DNA from: Paracidovorax citrulli
Lineage (GTDB): Bacteria; Pseudomonadota; Gammaproteobacteria; Burkholderiales; Burkholderiaceae_C
DNA: 38,064 bases
Direction: 5' to 3'
NCBI RefSeq assembly: GCF_900100305.1
Contig: NZ_FNEY01000039.1
Location: 1 to 38,064, forward strand
Shown here in pieces: positions 8,561 through 17,588 of the stretch; position 1 is the first letter of the stretch; each line of letters starts with the position of its first letter. A program made the translations under genes and the position numbers. The notes below the pieces were generated by a model, which saw only the letters and a program-made list of their open reading frames with translations, had not been told where the DNA came from and searched no databases.

Positions 8561-9235
8561 TCATGGCAGGACCCCCCGGTTGAAGTGCTGCACGTCGGCG
8601 CGCGTGTCGCGGCGCAGGTCCGCGTCGGGCATCGGGCCGAAGTAGGCCGTGAAGGCGCGTTCGGCCAGCACGGCACGGTCAGGGTCGAAGCTCTCGCTGT
8701 CGGGCAAGCTGAACGCCCGGTGCAGGGCCCATTGGATCAGGTGCTCGTGGTGCGCCTCGTGGATCTCGGGCTTGGCGGTGTCGTTGTCCACGTCGAATGG
8801 CTTCAGCGGGAGGCGGTAGCACTCCAGCTCCAGCACCTCGCCGTTCTCCACCCGGCCCACCACGCGCAAAGTGGTGTCGTCCTGGATGACCCAGTCGCTC
8901 GCGTCGTCACGGTCGCGCCAGCCCGGCACCTCCGCATCCAGCCATTCCCGCGTCACGATGCTCATTGGCCGCGGCTTGCTGTCGCTCGCGCGCAGGACCT
9001 GCAGATGGATGATCTCGAAGACGGACGCGTGCAGGGGGTAAGTGTGCCTGCCTGCGGCCAGCTCAATGCGGGTCACCTCGGGCCGCGCGTCCTCCCGGAT
9101 GAGCCGACGACGGATGCAGGCCTGAGCCTGCGCATCGTTGAGCCAGTCGACCACATCCTCGCTCTCGAACAGGTAGGGCTCCACCTTGTCCTTGGCGAGG
9201 GTGCGGAAACGGCGAATCAGGTCTTCCAGCTTCAT
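8561..9235 (-). CDS. Head-tail adaptor-like protein
   Basis: This encodes 224 residues. The N-terminus (MKLEDLIRRFR, then SEDVVDWLNDAQAQACIRRRLI) and the central segment starting ITREWLDAEVPGW fit the phage adaptor family found in podovirus-like gene clusters. That family has an N-terminal helix pair, a beta core and a helical C-terminus. The start overlaps the upstream stop as ATGA. It is downstream of capsid genes and upstream of tail genes, as expected for a connector. The C-terminal ERAFTAYFGP motif is duplicated just downstream. Confidence 0.75.
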   Translation of the reverse strand: MKLEDLIRRFRTLAKDKVEPYLFESEDVVDWLNDAQAQACIRRRLIREDARPEVTRIELAAGRHTYPLHASVFEIIHLQVLRASDSKPRPMSIVTREWLDAEVPGWRDRDDASDWVIQDDTTLRVVGRVENGEVLELECYRLPLKPFDVDNDTAKPEIHEAHHEHLIQWALHRAFSLPDSESFDPDRAVLAERAFTAYFGPMPDADLRRDTRADVQHFNRGVLP

Positions 9236-9675
9236 GGCATCCCGTACTGGTCCACGAAGCCCTTCACCATGTCGCGCAGCTTGGCCTCGCCGGTGTTCGG
9301 GTGCAGCTTCTGGCCGAACTTGTCGGCCGCGAACGCGAGGAGCGCCTGCTTGTCCATGGATTCGATGGAGTCCAGCAGTGCGAAACGGGCATCGTCCTGC
9401 TCGCGCTGCTCGTCTTCCTTCTTTTTGGCCTCGGCCAGCTGCTGCTGGGTGTCGTCTGCCTGCTTGGCCAGGGCGCCCTGCTGGGTCGCGTCCTCGGCGG
9501 CCCCGGCATCCGCGCCCTTGAACACGTCGGTGTGCTGGAGGAAGCGGGCGGCCAGCGGAGCGGGCACGAGGCGCGTTTGCCCGCGCGCGAACGTGAGCCC
9601 GGAACGGTAGAGGCGGTCTTTGAATGGCTCGTCGTTGCCGATGTAGGTCACGGCAACGTCCTGGGTCTGGCTCAT
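9232..9675 (-). CDS. Head-module protein with coiled coil and HeH/SAP-like C-terminus
   Basis: This encodes 147 residues starting MSQTQDVAVTYIG. Residues 1-55 form a small module containing PFKDRLYRSG and VPAPLAARFLQHTDVF. Residues about 70-100 are a Gln/Lys/Glu-rich coiled coil. Residues about 107-147 (MDKQALLAFAADKFG followed by LHPNTGEAKLRDMV) resemble the helix-extension-helix (HeH/SAP/LEM-like) DNA-binding fold. CAGGAG precedes the ATG. It lies between the capsid and adaptor genes and could be a minor head protein, but the exact role is unknown. Confidence 0.7.
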   Translation of the reverse strand: MSQTQDVAVTYIGNDEPFKDRLYRSGLTFARGQTRLVPAPLAARFLQHTDVFKGADAGAAEDATQQGALAKQADDTQQQLAEAKKKEDEQREQDDARFALLDSIESMDKQALLAFAADKFGQKLHPNTGEAKLRDMVKGFVDQYGMP

Positions 9676-9744
9676 GTCAGGCTCCTGGGTGGTATGGGGA
9701 AAAGCCGGGACGCAGGGCCCCGGCCTTCGGTCTGCGCGGGCCAG

Positions 9745-10224
9745 TTACTTCGGACCGATCCGCTCGCCCGTCACGATGAAATCGGCGCGGCCGGCTTCCG
9801 CCACGGCGGCGCCCGTGATCGTGAGCACCAGGTAGGCCTCCTTGGCGAGCTTCACCGGGGCCTTGGCGCTGCCCGTGCGCAGGCGGGCCGCGGCACTGAG
9901 CGCCAAGTCGGCGCCGAAGTAGGCCGCGTCCTGGGGCACCACGGCATCGTCCACGCCATCGATGTAGAGGAAGCCGACGGAGCCGGTCACGCCCGCGCCG
10001 AGGTGGTCGGAAACGATGATCTGCAGGTCGTGCAGATCGAAGCCCTGGGGCAGGGTCTGCAGCGCCACGACATCGTTCACGGCCAGGGGCGCGGTGGAGT
10101 TGGCGTTGAGGACGGAGCCGTTCGCGAGGGTCTGCAGCGTGGCGCGCAGCACCGTGACGTTGCCGTACGGCGTGAAGCCACCGAACTGGTGGTCGCCGAT
10201 GAATTTCTTGAGGATGGTTGCCAT
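9745..10224 (-). CDS. Possible capsid decoration or cement protein
   Basis: This encodes 159 residues starting MATILKKFIGDHQFGG. The start at 10224 is preferred to 10266 because TTGGAGG lies just upstream. The sequence alternates strand-like stretches with Ala/Gly-rich loops and has no charged catalytic motif. It lies directly after the major capsid gene, where cement proteins are often encoded. A decoration role is inferred from position only. Confidence 0.7.
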   Translation of the reverse strand: MATILKKFIGDHQFGGFTPYGNVTVLRATLQTLANGSVLNANSTAPLAVNDVVALQTLPQGFDLHDLQIIVSDHLGAGVTGSVGFLYIDGVDDAVVPQDAAYFGADLALSAAARLRTGSAKAPVKLAKEAYLVLTITGAAVAEAGRADFIVTGERIGPK

Positions 10225-10291
10225 CTTGGCCTCCAAGGTGATGGGAATGGAGCCGGGGCCGGGCACCTCGCGGCGCCGGCCCCGCGGGTCA

Positions 10292-11584
10292 TCAGAAGCG
10301 CGGCTTCGTGATCTTCACGGCGGTGTCGAGGACGGTCACGCCGTGGTCGGTGTATTCCTTGTGGTCGCCGTGATCCACCGCGAAGCGGATCTTGGACATC
10401 CCCAGGATGGCGCCGATCAGGATTTCCATCTTGTCGCCGTGATCGCCCTTCTCCTCGCTCCAGAAGAACGGGATGCCCGAGTGCTCCGATGCACCGAAGG
10501 CCTGGGCCAGCGCTTGGCCCCCCAGCAGCAGCGCACGCTCCACGGCGAATCCGGTACCGAACGCGGCAGGCACCACGCACGACGATTCCTGCTCGCTCGC
10601 ATAGTCGGCGCAGTACTTGACCGTGTCGCCCGCGTAGAAGCGGATCGGCTTCGGGTTCTTCAGGATCAGGATGCCGTTCCACAGCCCGGCATCGCCGAGG
10701 AACAGCGGGTGGTCCTTGGCGAGACGGGCACGTGCGTGGGCGTTGGCCTGGAACGCGCGGAACGCGGGGTCCGTGGCGAACTGGCTGTACTGGCCCGGGC
10801 CGGCCAGCAGCACGCGGATGGGGCTGTCCGTCGCGGCCTGGTCGTTGTCGAACTCCACCGGGGGCGGCGGCAGCGCGATGGAGTCGCCCCACTGCCGCAG
10901 GGAGTCCACCACGTCCATGGAGAGGCCGTCCGTCGTGGCGATCACCATCTCGCCAGAATTCGCCCGCAGCTCGCCCACCGAACCGCTCCCCGCCACCAGG
11001 TGGCGGTTGCGCGTGGGAGCCTTCACCCGGTTCACCATGATGTCGGCGAACTTCGGATGCGTGTCCACGGGCACGGTCCATTCGATCTTGTGATCGTGGT
11101 AGCCCCGGGCGCCGGCCAGGTGCACCAGGATCGACTGGTCGATGTAGGCGTCCATCAGGCGCTGAGCTTTCGGGCGGCCGAAGCGACGCATGTCGAACGG
11201 GCTGCGGATCTGCGTCATGGTGTTGCCCATGTCGATCGGGAACCGCGCCTGGTTCACCCGCAGCTTGTCCTCGGAATAGGACATGCCGGTGCCGCGGCCC
11301 TCGGCATGCTCGCTGCCCATGATCGGGTACGCGCCGATGGGGTTGTCCAGGTGGAAGGTCACCTCGTCGCCCTTGTTCTTCGTGAGGTTGTCCGCACGAA
11401 CGATAGGCATGGAGGTCTTCGACTGGTTGCCCTTGGTCGCCGCGATGGCCGCGTCGATCTTGGGCATGGAGCCAGTCAGGTGGCGCATCTGGGTGTTGCG
11501 CTGGGTGCAGGTGTGGAAAACGCCCACAGCCTGCTGGATCATCGCGCCCGGAGCGCCGGCCGGGGTGTTGGTCTTGGTGTTCAC
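10292..11584 (-). CDS. Major capsid protein (DUF4043/N4-gp56-like)
   Basis: This encodes 430 residues, starting with GTG at 11584. AAGGAGG lies upstream, and an out-of-frame ATG two bases earlier is followed directly by TGA. Segments KGDEVTFHLDNPIGAYPIMG, GMSYSEDKLRVNQARFPI and RPKAQRLMDAYIDQSI match the DUF4043 or N4-gp56-like capsid family as I recall it. The C-terminus VDHGDHKEYTDHG also fits. The length and position between scaffold and connector genes agree with major capsid. The family recall was not checked by search. Confidence 0.85.
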   Translation of the reverse strand: MNTKTNTPAGAPGAMIQQAVGVFHTCTQRNTQMRHLTGSMPKIDAAIAATKGNQSKTSMPIVRADNLTKNKGDEVTFHLDNPIGAYPIMGSEHAEGRGTGMSYSEDKLRVNQARFPIDMGNTMTQIRSPFDMRRFGRPKAQRLMDAYIDQSILVHLAGARGYHDHKIEWTVPVDTHPKFADIMVNRVKAPTRNRHLVAGSGSVGELRANSGEMVIATTDGLSMDVVDSLRQWGDSIALPPPPVEFDNDQAATDSPIRVLLAGPGQYSQFATDPAFRAFQANAHARARLAKDHPLFLGDAGLWNGILILKNPKPIRFYAGDTVKYCADYASEQESSCVVPAAFGTGFAVERALLLGGQALAQAFGASEHSGIPFFWSEEKGDHGDKMEILIGAILGMSKIRFAVDHGDHKEYTDHGVTVLDTAVKITKPRF

Positions 11585-11594
11585 ATGAACCTCC

Positions 11595-12668
11595 TTAGAT
11601 CTGCTTGTTCAGCCAGGCCTCGATCTGCGCGGGCGACATGTTGGCCGTCGCCTGCAGCATCTCGAGGCCGCTCATGTCCGCCGTGGCATCCAAGGCCGAC
11701 GCTCCCGCCGCGTGCCCGCCAGGGATGCTGGAAAGGCTGGACGGGGGATCGGCCTTGGCTTTCGCCAGGGCGGCTTGCGCTGCGGCCTTGGGGTCGGCCG
11801 CAGCTGGTTGAGACGAGGGTTTCGCGGTCGCCGCCTTGTATGCGTCGAACACCTCCACGATCTGGGCCGCGCTGCCGCCCGTTTTCGCGTCGAACAGTCC
11901 CCGGTACGCGTCGCGGACCACGCTGGGGTGCGAGTCCACCCACGCCTGGAACTCCGAGCTCTGCACGATGGAGTCCGCGTTGGGGTGCGCCTTGTAGATG
12001 GCGTCGAAGTGCGAGCTGGCCGCGTCCTGCTGGTGCTTGGCCTGCAGCGGCTCCACGGCTTTGGCCACATGCGCCTGCACCTGGGTCGCTACCTGCTGGG
12101 CCACCAGCTTTTCGATGCCGGCTTTCAGCGCCTCCTCGGAGAAGTCGCCGAACAGGTCCGCGTCCGCACCCGCTTCGATGGCCGCCGCTGCGGTGGCTGC
12201 CATGTTGTCGGTCTTGGTCGGGGCCTGTCCGGCGTCTGCCCGGGCCTGCGCCTGCGCCTGCAGATCGGCCAGTTGTTGCTGAGCGGCTTCTGCGGCGGCC
12301 TGCCATTGCTGAGCGCCCTTGCGGGCCTCCTCCAGCTTCGCGTAGGGGATGGTGTGTTTGCCATCCTTCGCCAGCACCACGGCCTTCGACGGGTCGATCT
12401 GCGACTCATCCACCTCCGTTGCGCTGACATCCACGGTCTTGCCGTCGTCGGCCTTGCCCTGGGCGGGCTGCTCCTGTTCGTTGTCGGTGTCGGCCTTGGC
12501 CGCGCCTTTGTCGTCCGTCGCAGTGGTGGTCGTGGGCGCGCCACCTGCATCCGGCACCGTTGCGGTGCTGGTATCGCCCGTGCCTTCCAAGGCCAGTGCC
12601 TGAAGGGCCTGCTCCGGCGTCAATGCGCTGTCGATGCCGCTGTAGAAACTCTCGTGTGATGTCGTCAT
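11595..12668 (-). CDS. Scaffold protein
   Basis: This encodes 357 residues from MTTSHESFYSGI. The protein is acidic and low in complexity at the N-terminus (many Asp, Thr, Ala and Gln). A long Ala/Gln/Glu helix follows, starting KLEEARKGAQQWQAAAEA, typical of coiled-coil scaffolds. The C-terminus is a short amphipathic helix, MSPAQIEAWLNKQI. It is followed 10 bp later by the capsid gene, the usual scaffold-capsid order. GGGACAGG precedes the ATG. A longer version could begin at 12725. Confidence 0.75.
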   Translation of the reverse strand: MTTSHESFYSGIDSALTPEQALQALALEGTGDTSTATVPDAGGAPTTTTATDDKGAAKADTDNEQEQPAQGKADDGKTVDVSATEVDESQIDPSKAVVLAKDGKHTIPYAKLEEARKGAQQWQAAAEAAQQQLADLQAQAQARADAGQAPTKTDNMAATAAAAIEAGADADLFGDFSEEALKAGIEKLVAQQVATQVQAHVAKAVEPLQAKHQQDAASSHFDAIYKAHPNADSIVQSSEFQAWVDSHPSVVRDAYRGLFDAKTGGSAAQIVEVFDAYKAATAKPSSQPAAADPKAAAQAALAKAKADPPSSLSSIPGGHAAGASALDATADMSGLEMLQATANMSPAQIEAWLNKQI

Positions 12669-12884
12669 GCCTGTCCCGCCACATGTCGCCGTGGCCGCAA
12701 GGGGCCAGCAATCCGGAGCGGCCATGGAGGCCGCGCCATCTGCTCGTGGATCCGGTGCGCTCGCACGCTCCGGGCATCGCTTCCCGCTCGCGCGTTCTGC
12801 TTGGGGATCAGTGTCGAAAGAGGCCGCGTTTTCGCTATGCCCTATACCGGGCGGGCTACGATGACGGCAGGAGGAGCATTGGTT

Positions 12885-13541
12885 ATGCGTTATGCGCTCG
12901 TGAACGGAGAGAGAGCCGAGCCGCAGCCGAAACTACGCGGCGCCTGCCGCGCCTGCAGCGAGGAGGTCACGGCGAAGTGCGGGAAGCACGTTGTCTGGCA
13001 CTGGTCGCATTTGGCGACCACCCACTGTGACCCATGGTGGGAGCCGGAAACACAGTGGCACCGCGACTGGAAGGACTGTTTCCCCAGGGACTGGCAGGAG
13101 GTGCCAGCCCGCGAACCGGGTACCGAAGAACTTCACATTGCGGACGTCAAAACACCGCATGGCCTTGTGGTCGAGTTTCAGCATTCCACGATCCACCCAG
13201 ACGAGGTGCGAGCCAGGGAGCGCTTCTACGGCAACATGATCTGGGTTGTTGACGGGTGCCGGTTGCCGAGCGACGTGGTTGTCTTTCCCAGTTGCGTCAA
13301 GGACAGTGCTGAAGATGTGCACGATTTTCACTGGATCGGCAGAAGCAAACTATTCCAGCGCTGGCATACCGAAAAGCCCGTGTTCATGGACTTCGGAAGG
13401 AATGGGCTTTGGCAGGTGCACCGTTTCAATCTCTCGACCCGCAAAGGCAAGCTGATATGGACTCCGCGCTCAGAGTTTGTGGAGGCCGTAGCAGGCAACA
13501 CCTTCGACTTTTCATTTGAAGGTGGGCCTGCTGCCAAGTAG
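12885..13541 (+). CDS. CoiA-like nuclease-domain protein, opposite-strand moron
   Basis: This encodes 218 residues from the ATG at 12885, which follows GGAGGAG. The N-terminus contains C-x-x-C then a spaced Cys, HWSHL and CDPWW. Downstream are ETQWHRDWKDCFP, IADVKTPHGLVVEFQHSTI, an ExRARERFY helix and MIWVVDG. This order matches competence CoiA-like proteins with a restriction-endonuclease-like core (E, D, E-x-Q motifs). It runs against the head operon and appears AT-richer than its neighbours, suggesting acquisition. It ends 11 bp from the portal stop. Defence, uptake or repair roles are possible, but the function is unknown. Confidence 0.75.
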   Translation: MRYALVNGERAEPQPKLRGACRACSEEVTAKCGKHVVWHWSHLATTHCDPWWEPETQWHRDWKDCFPRDWQEVPAREPGTEELHIADVKTPHGLVVEFQHSTIHPDEVRARERFYGNMIWVVDGCRLPSDVVVFPSCVKDSAEDVHDFHWIGRSKLFQRWHTEKPVFMDFGRNGLWQVHRFNLSTRKGKLIWTPRSEFVEAVAGNTFDFSFEGGPAAK

Positions 13542-13552
13542 CGCTGCCCGCG

Positions 13553-15850
13553 CTACCCGATGTTGTCGGCGGTGGTCGGCGTCTCGATGCCGCGCTCCCC
13601 TCTGCTCGCTTGCTGCGGTACGGGCGGGAATGCTGGGCTCGTGTTCTCCCGCACACCCGTGGCGTCTTCCATAGCAGCCGGCCCCTGGCCCTGGATGTAC
13701 GGGCTCTTGATGTTCATCGCCGCGGTCTGCGCGGGCACGGGGAAGTTCGGATCGTCTCCGCCCGGGTTGGGTGCTTGGTAGCCCGCGCCCTGCATGATCT
13801 TGTCCGCGATCGGCGCGATCATGGGCATCTGCGCGACTTGCGCCCCGCCCTGCATGGCCGAGAAAGCCGCCTGCACGCCTGTCTGCACCGCCTGGGCCAT
13901 GATCTGTTTGATCTGGGCCTCCGTCAGCCGCTCCTTCATGTCCAGCTCGCGTGCCTTGAGGTCGTTGCCGGCCTGCTTGAGAGCGTCGGCGACCGCCTGC
14001 TTGATGCGCTGCTCGACCTGCTCCGGCGTCTCCTGTGCGCCAGCCGCGCGCAATGACTCCACCAGTTCGCGCTTGAACGGCACGTCCATGAGGCTGGCCA
14101 TGAAAGGCATGGCAGCGGCCTGGTACTGCGCCGGGAGCGACTTGATCGTCTCGGACATGGCTTGCAGCTGCTGGCCCCGGAAGCTGGCCGTGCTCGGGAC
14201 ATCCTCCAGCGAGACCTTGAGGCGGGTCCGCTGCAGATCGTTGGACAGGTAGGGTAGCCCCGTCTCCGGGTCCGTCTCGGGCTTGTTGATTGTGATGACC
14301 CGCTTCGCCCGCACCGCGTCGCCTTCGATCACGATGGTCTGCTCCTCGGTGCCCATATCCTGGACCAGCATGGACAGCAGCAGTTCGCCCACCTGGGTGC
14401 GACCGCGCTTGAAGTTGCCCATCATGTGTGCGAGGGACTGGTTGGCCTGCTCCACCTGGGTGGCCTCCTGCACGCCGCTGGTGGCCGTGCCGCGGCGGCC
14501 CGAGAACGCGCCGGCCGCGGCTGGGTTCACGCGCTCGATAGCCTGCCGCGCATTGTTCAGCATGTCCAGCTGTTGGGCGTTCATCTGGTAGTCGCGCTCC
14601 ACCTCGAACCTTGCGCCCGGCTGCGCCATGGCGGCTGGGTCCAGCACCACGTCGGCGTCGAGGCGGCCGATGGTTCGCCGGAACTGGTCATCCGTCATCG
14701 CCACCGCACCCTTGGTGCGCACGGTGCGGAACGCCGACATGCCCCAGCGAAGCCGCGAGTTACCCGAGTTCAGCGTGTCCTGCTGGTAGAGCATGTTGCG
14801 GATGTACCCGAAGGGCACGTTCGTCTGGTCCTCCCGGAAGCCCCAGAAGGGGACGTAGGGGAAGAAGCGATGCGCATAGGGCGTGGGCCCATCGAACAGC
14901 ACGTGCGGGCCGAGCCAGTATGAGCGGCGCACCTTTGCCACGGTCGCGCGGCGGAACTGCACCAGGTTGTTCGCGATGGCATGCTCGTGCGCGGGGTTGG
15001 CGCGATCGAACTCCACCACTCGGCCGTCCGGGCTCTTGAGCACGATCACGTCGGACCAGCGCCGGTACCACAGCTCCGATGCGCAGATCTCCTTGTTGAA
15101 CGGGTTGTACCAGCGGTCTTCTGCGATGGTCCATTCGCGCGCCACGTCGGCCGCGCGGCTCAGGCCGGTGCTCTGCCCACCCTCGTCGTACCCATCGTAT
15201 TCGTTCCACCACGCCGTGCCCGACTTGCCGAACCGGCGGATCAGCTCCTTGTGCTCGGGGAACACCCGCACCAGCCGCGACGGGTGCATCCAGCGCTGCC
15301 GGCGAAGCCAGCGCGCGCGCAGCAGCTGGTCGTCGCTCGGGTCGCTCATGTCCCAGTGGATCTCATTGCGGTTGATGGGCAGGCACTGGAAGGGGTAGCC
15401 GAACGGGTCGTCCGATTTGCTGACCTCTACCCAGCCCACGCCCACGCCGATCTGCGGATAGAAGGCCCGCGAGCATGCGTCATCGGCCCGCGCGTTCCGC
15501 TCCGCCTCGTTCAGCTTGAAGTTGATCGCGTCCGCCACATCCTGCCCGCCAGGCTGCCCGTTGGGCGTCACGCGCCAGTCCGTGCGCGTGGCCTCCTCGT
15601 AGCCCCGGATGCCCTCGAGCGCGGCGCCGATCAGGTTTTCCATCGACGGCGGGATGCCCAGGGCTTGCTGGGCCTGCAGCAGCTCGGTCTTGAGCTGATT
15701 GCCGTCCGCGTAGTCCATCTCCTTGTCGGCCTGCCGACGCCAAGCCTTGGGCTGGTTGTCGATCTCCTCGAGGATCTGGGTGTACTCGCTCAACGACAGC
15801 GGCACATCGCCATCGGGGGTGTCCACGGGGTCGATTTCGTTGGTGGTCAT
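13553..15850 (-). CDS. Portal protein (P22-like type)
   Basis: This encodes 765 residues starting MTTNEIDPVDTP. The N-terminal part (KEMDYADGNQL, GIPPSMENLIGAALEGIRGYE) and the centre (QCLPINRNEIHWD, SDDQLLRARWLRRQRWM) fit large podovirus P22-like portals. The C-terminal 150 residues are long Gln/Ala/Glu helices, consistent with a barrel. It sits directly after the large terminase. The portal forms the dodecameric DNA channel at the capsid vertex. Confidence is high in the role and moderate in the exact subfamily. Confidence 0.85.
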   Translation of the reverse strand: MTTNEIDPVDTPDGDVPLSLSEYTQILEEIDNQPKAWRRQADKEMDYADGNQLKTELLQAQQALGIPPSMENLIGAALEGIRGYEEATRTDWRVTPNGQPGGQDVADAINFKLNEAERNARADDACSRAFYPQIGVGVGWVEVSKSDDPFGYPFQCLPINRNEIHWDMSDPSDDQLLRARWLRRQRWMHPSRLVRVFPEHKELIRRFGKSGTAWWNEYDGYDEGGQSTGLSRAADVAREWTIAEDRWYNPFNKEICASELWYRRWSDVIVLKSPDGRVVEFDRANPAHEHAIANNLVQFRRATVAKVRRSYWLGPHVLFDGPTPYAHRFFPYVPFWGFREDQTNVPFGYIRNMLYQQDTLNSGNSRLRWGMSAFRTVRTKGAVAMTDDQFRRTIGRLDADVVLDPAAMAQPGARFEVERDYQMNAQQLDMLNNARQAIERVNPAAAGAFSGRRGTATSGVQEATQVEQANQSLAHMMGNFKRGRTQVGELLLSMLVQDMGTEEQTIVIEGDAVRAKRVITINKPETDPETGLPYLSNDLQRTRLKVSLEDVPSTASFRGQQLQAMSETIKSLPAQYQAAAMPFMASLMDVPFKRELVESLRAAGAQETPEQVEQRIKQAVADALKQAGNDLKARELDMKERLTEAQIKQIMAQAVQTGVQAAFSAMQGGAQVAQMPMIAPIADKIMQGAGYQAPNPGGDDPNFPVPAQTAAMNIKSPYIQGQGPAAMEDATGVRENTSPAFPPVPQQASRGERGIETPTTADNIG

Positions 15851-15860
15851 GGTGTCGTGC

Positions 15861-17588
15861 TCAGTAATAGGATGGGACCGGCGCCTCGACGTAGCCGCCC
15901 TGGTCGCTCATGAGTTCGAGCAGGCCCAGCTCCTTGGCCTGTGCCCATTGCCGGAAAGCGTCAGCGCCCTCGCTGCACCCGTTGCTCTTGTCGGGTGTGC
16001 TGTCCAGGTATCGGGCATCAGCCTGACTCCACTTCTTCTTATAGTGGGCCAGCCGCTCGACGCCCTTCTTCGTCCCCTCCAGGTCGAACCAAGCGGACTT
16101 GAAGTGCTTGCGCGTGGTCAGGATGCCAGTCATCAGCTCGGTGACCCGCGGCACGATGAAGAACTTGTGGCCGGGCAGCAGGCCCTGCAGCTGCTCCTTG
16201 ACCGACTTGTTGTAGTCGCCCAGGCGCTTGTGGTCCGCGTCGTGTGGGAGGAAGTGACCGCCGTAGACGAAGCCCCGGCGCTGCAGCTCCGTGGCGTAGT
16301 GGCGCAGGTCCTCGTCGTGCTCTTCGTAGTACCCGATGAAGCGGTCCTGCATCCGCGAGCACTGCATGAACCAGATGGCAGTCCCATCGCTGCTGCCGAT
16401 GTCCCAGAAGGTGAACACAGGCAGGTCCAGCATCGGCACGGTCGTGATTCCGCCGCGCTTGCGCACCAGCATCAGTTCCTTGGCGTAGTAGTTGCCCTTC
16501 GTGGACTGCTGGAAGGCCTCCTGCGGGGTGGACGGGTATTCCCGCCACATCTGGTCCTCGGCGCCTGCGAAGTCGTTGTTCAGCTTCTCGACGTACCAGG
16601 CGCGCTGCCCGGTGTCGATCGTGCAGCCCATCAGGCTCTCGATCTCGTCGAAATAGTCCTGCAGCTCCTGGCTGACCACCACGCCCGCCGGGTCCATGCG
16701 ATAGGCAGGATCCTGCCACCACGCATAGAAGTGGAAGCGGTATTGCGAGGCCGTCAGCCGGCCCGCGCCGGTGACCAGCGCCATGGCGCGCTGGCACATC
16801 CGGTAGAACTCGCCATCCTGCCCTTCCGCGGTGCTCTCCACCACGATGATCCCGGACAGCGGGACAGCCTGGAAGGAGCCCGTGACCACTTCGACGGCCT
16901 TGTGCGGGAACTTGGCGCAGATCTTCCCGAACTCGCTGACGTGCAGACGGTGGATGGTGCCACCGCGAACGGAGGTGGCCACGCGCAGGCTGGAGTTGTT
17001 GTGGGCGAACAGCAGCTCCTTGGTGCTGGCCCGCGCGAGGGGGAAGCGCTGGCGGATCTCCTCGGGCAGGTGGTCGTAGGCGAACACCACCTTGTCGCGG
17101 AAGATGGCTTCGGCCGTCTCGCGATCCTGGGCGATCATGCCGCAGCGCTGGTTGCCGTTGAACAGCGCGTGATCCAGCCACATGAGCGCGATCAGCGTGG
17201 TGAAACCCAGCTGCCGCGCCTTGAGGATGAGGTTGCGGTTCCAGAGCCGCATGATGAACCGGCGCTGCGCGCGGTTCGGCTTGAACGGCATCACGAACGA
17301 GTCGTCGTCGTCGCTCTCACCCTTGACGATGATCTGGTACAGGCACCCCGAGAAAAGTCTCCACTCCGGGTCCATGAGGCACCGGGCCAGCTCGGCCTCG
17401 TCGGTGGGGACCATGGTGGGGTGGGCCGCGATGTGCGGACCGCGCTTGGGTCGGCGCCGGTTGTCCCAGCGGTGGCCCACCTGCGCGTCTACCTCCTGCC
17501 CGGGCTTGATGGCCACGGCGTCTTCATCCTCTTCCAGCGTGCCGGGCTCGGCCGGCGCCGCGGCGCGCTTAGACCGGGGCGCCGCCAT
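15861..17588 (-). CDS. terL: Terminase large subunit
   Basis: This encodes 575 residues from MAAPRSKRAA. The start at 17588 is chosen because GAGG lies 6 nt upstream; an ATG 6 nt earlier (17594) is also possible. Residues about 123-131 (KARQLGFTT) are the variant Walker A. VSEFGKI (about 216) fits Walker B and ESTAEG (about 248) the coupling motif. FWDIGSSDG (about 393) and FLPHDADHK provide acidic residues of the RNase H-like nuclease. The start overlaps the small subunit by 20 bases. It powers DNA packaging and cuts concatemers. Confidence 0.9.
   Translation of the reverse strand: MAAPRSKRAAAPAEPGTLEEDEDAVAIKPGQEVDAQVGHRWDNRRRPKRGPHIAAHPTMVPTDEAELARCLMDPEWRLFSGCLYQIIVKGESDDDDSFVMPFKPNRAQRRFIMRLWNRNLILKARQLGFTTLIALMWLDHALFNGNQRCGMIAQDRETAEAIFRDKVVFAYDHLPEEIRQRFPLARASTKELLFAHNNSSLRVATSVRGGTIHRLHVSEFGKICAKFPHKAVEVVTGSFQAVPLSGIIVVESTAEGQDGEFYRMCQRAMALVTGAGRLTASQYRFHFYAWWQDPAYRMDPAGVVVSQELQDYFDEIESLMGCTIDTGQRAWYVEKLNNDFAGAEDQMWREYPSTPQEAFQQSTKGNYYAKELMLVRKRGGITTVPMLDLPVFTFWDIGSSDGTAIWFMQCSRMQDRFIGYYEEHDEDLRHYATELQRRGFVYGGHFLPHDADHKRLGDYNKSVKEQLQGLLPGHKFFIVPRVTELMTGILTTRKHFKSAWFDLEGTKKGVERLAHYKKKWSQADARYLDSTPDKSNGCSEGADAFRQWAQAKELGLLELMSDQGGYVEAPVPSYY

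Noticed and set aside
10016-12427. Long plus-strand ORF (803 codons)
   Set aside because: It runs antisense through the decoration, capsid and scaffold genes, whose products are recognisable, and it reads as Arg/Pro-rich shadow.
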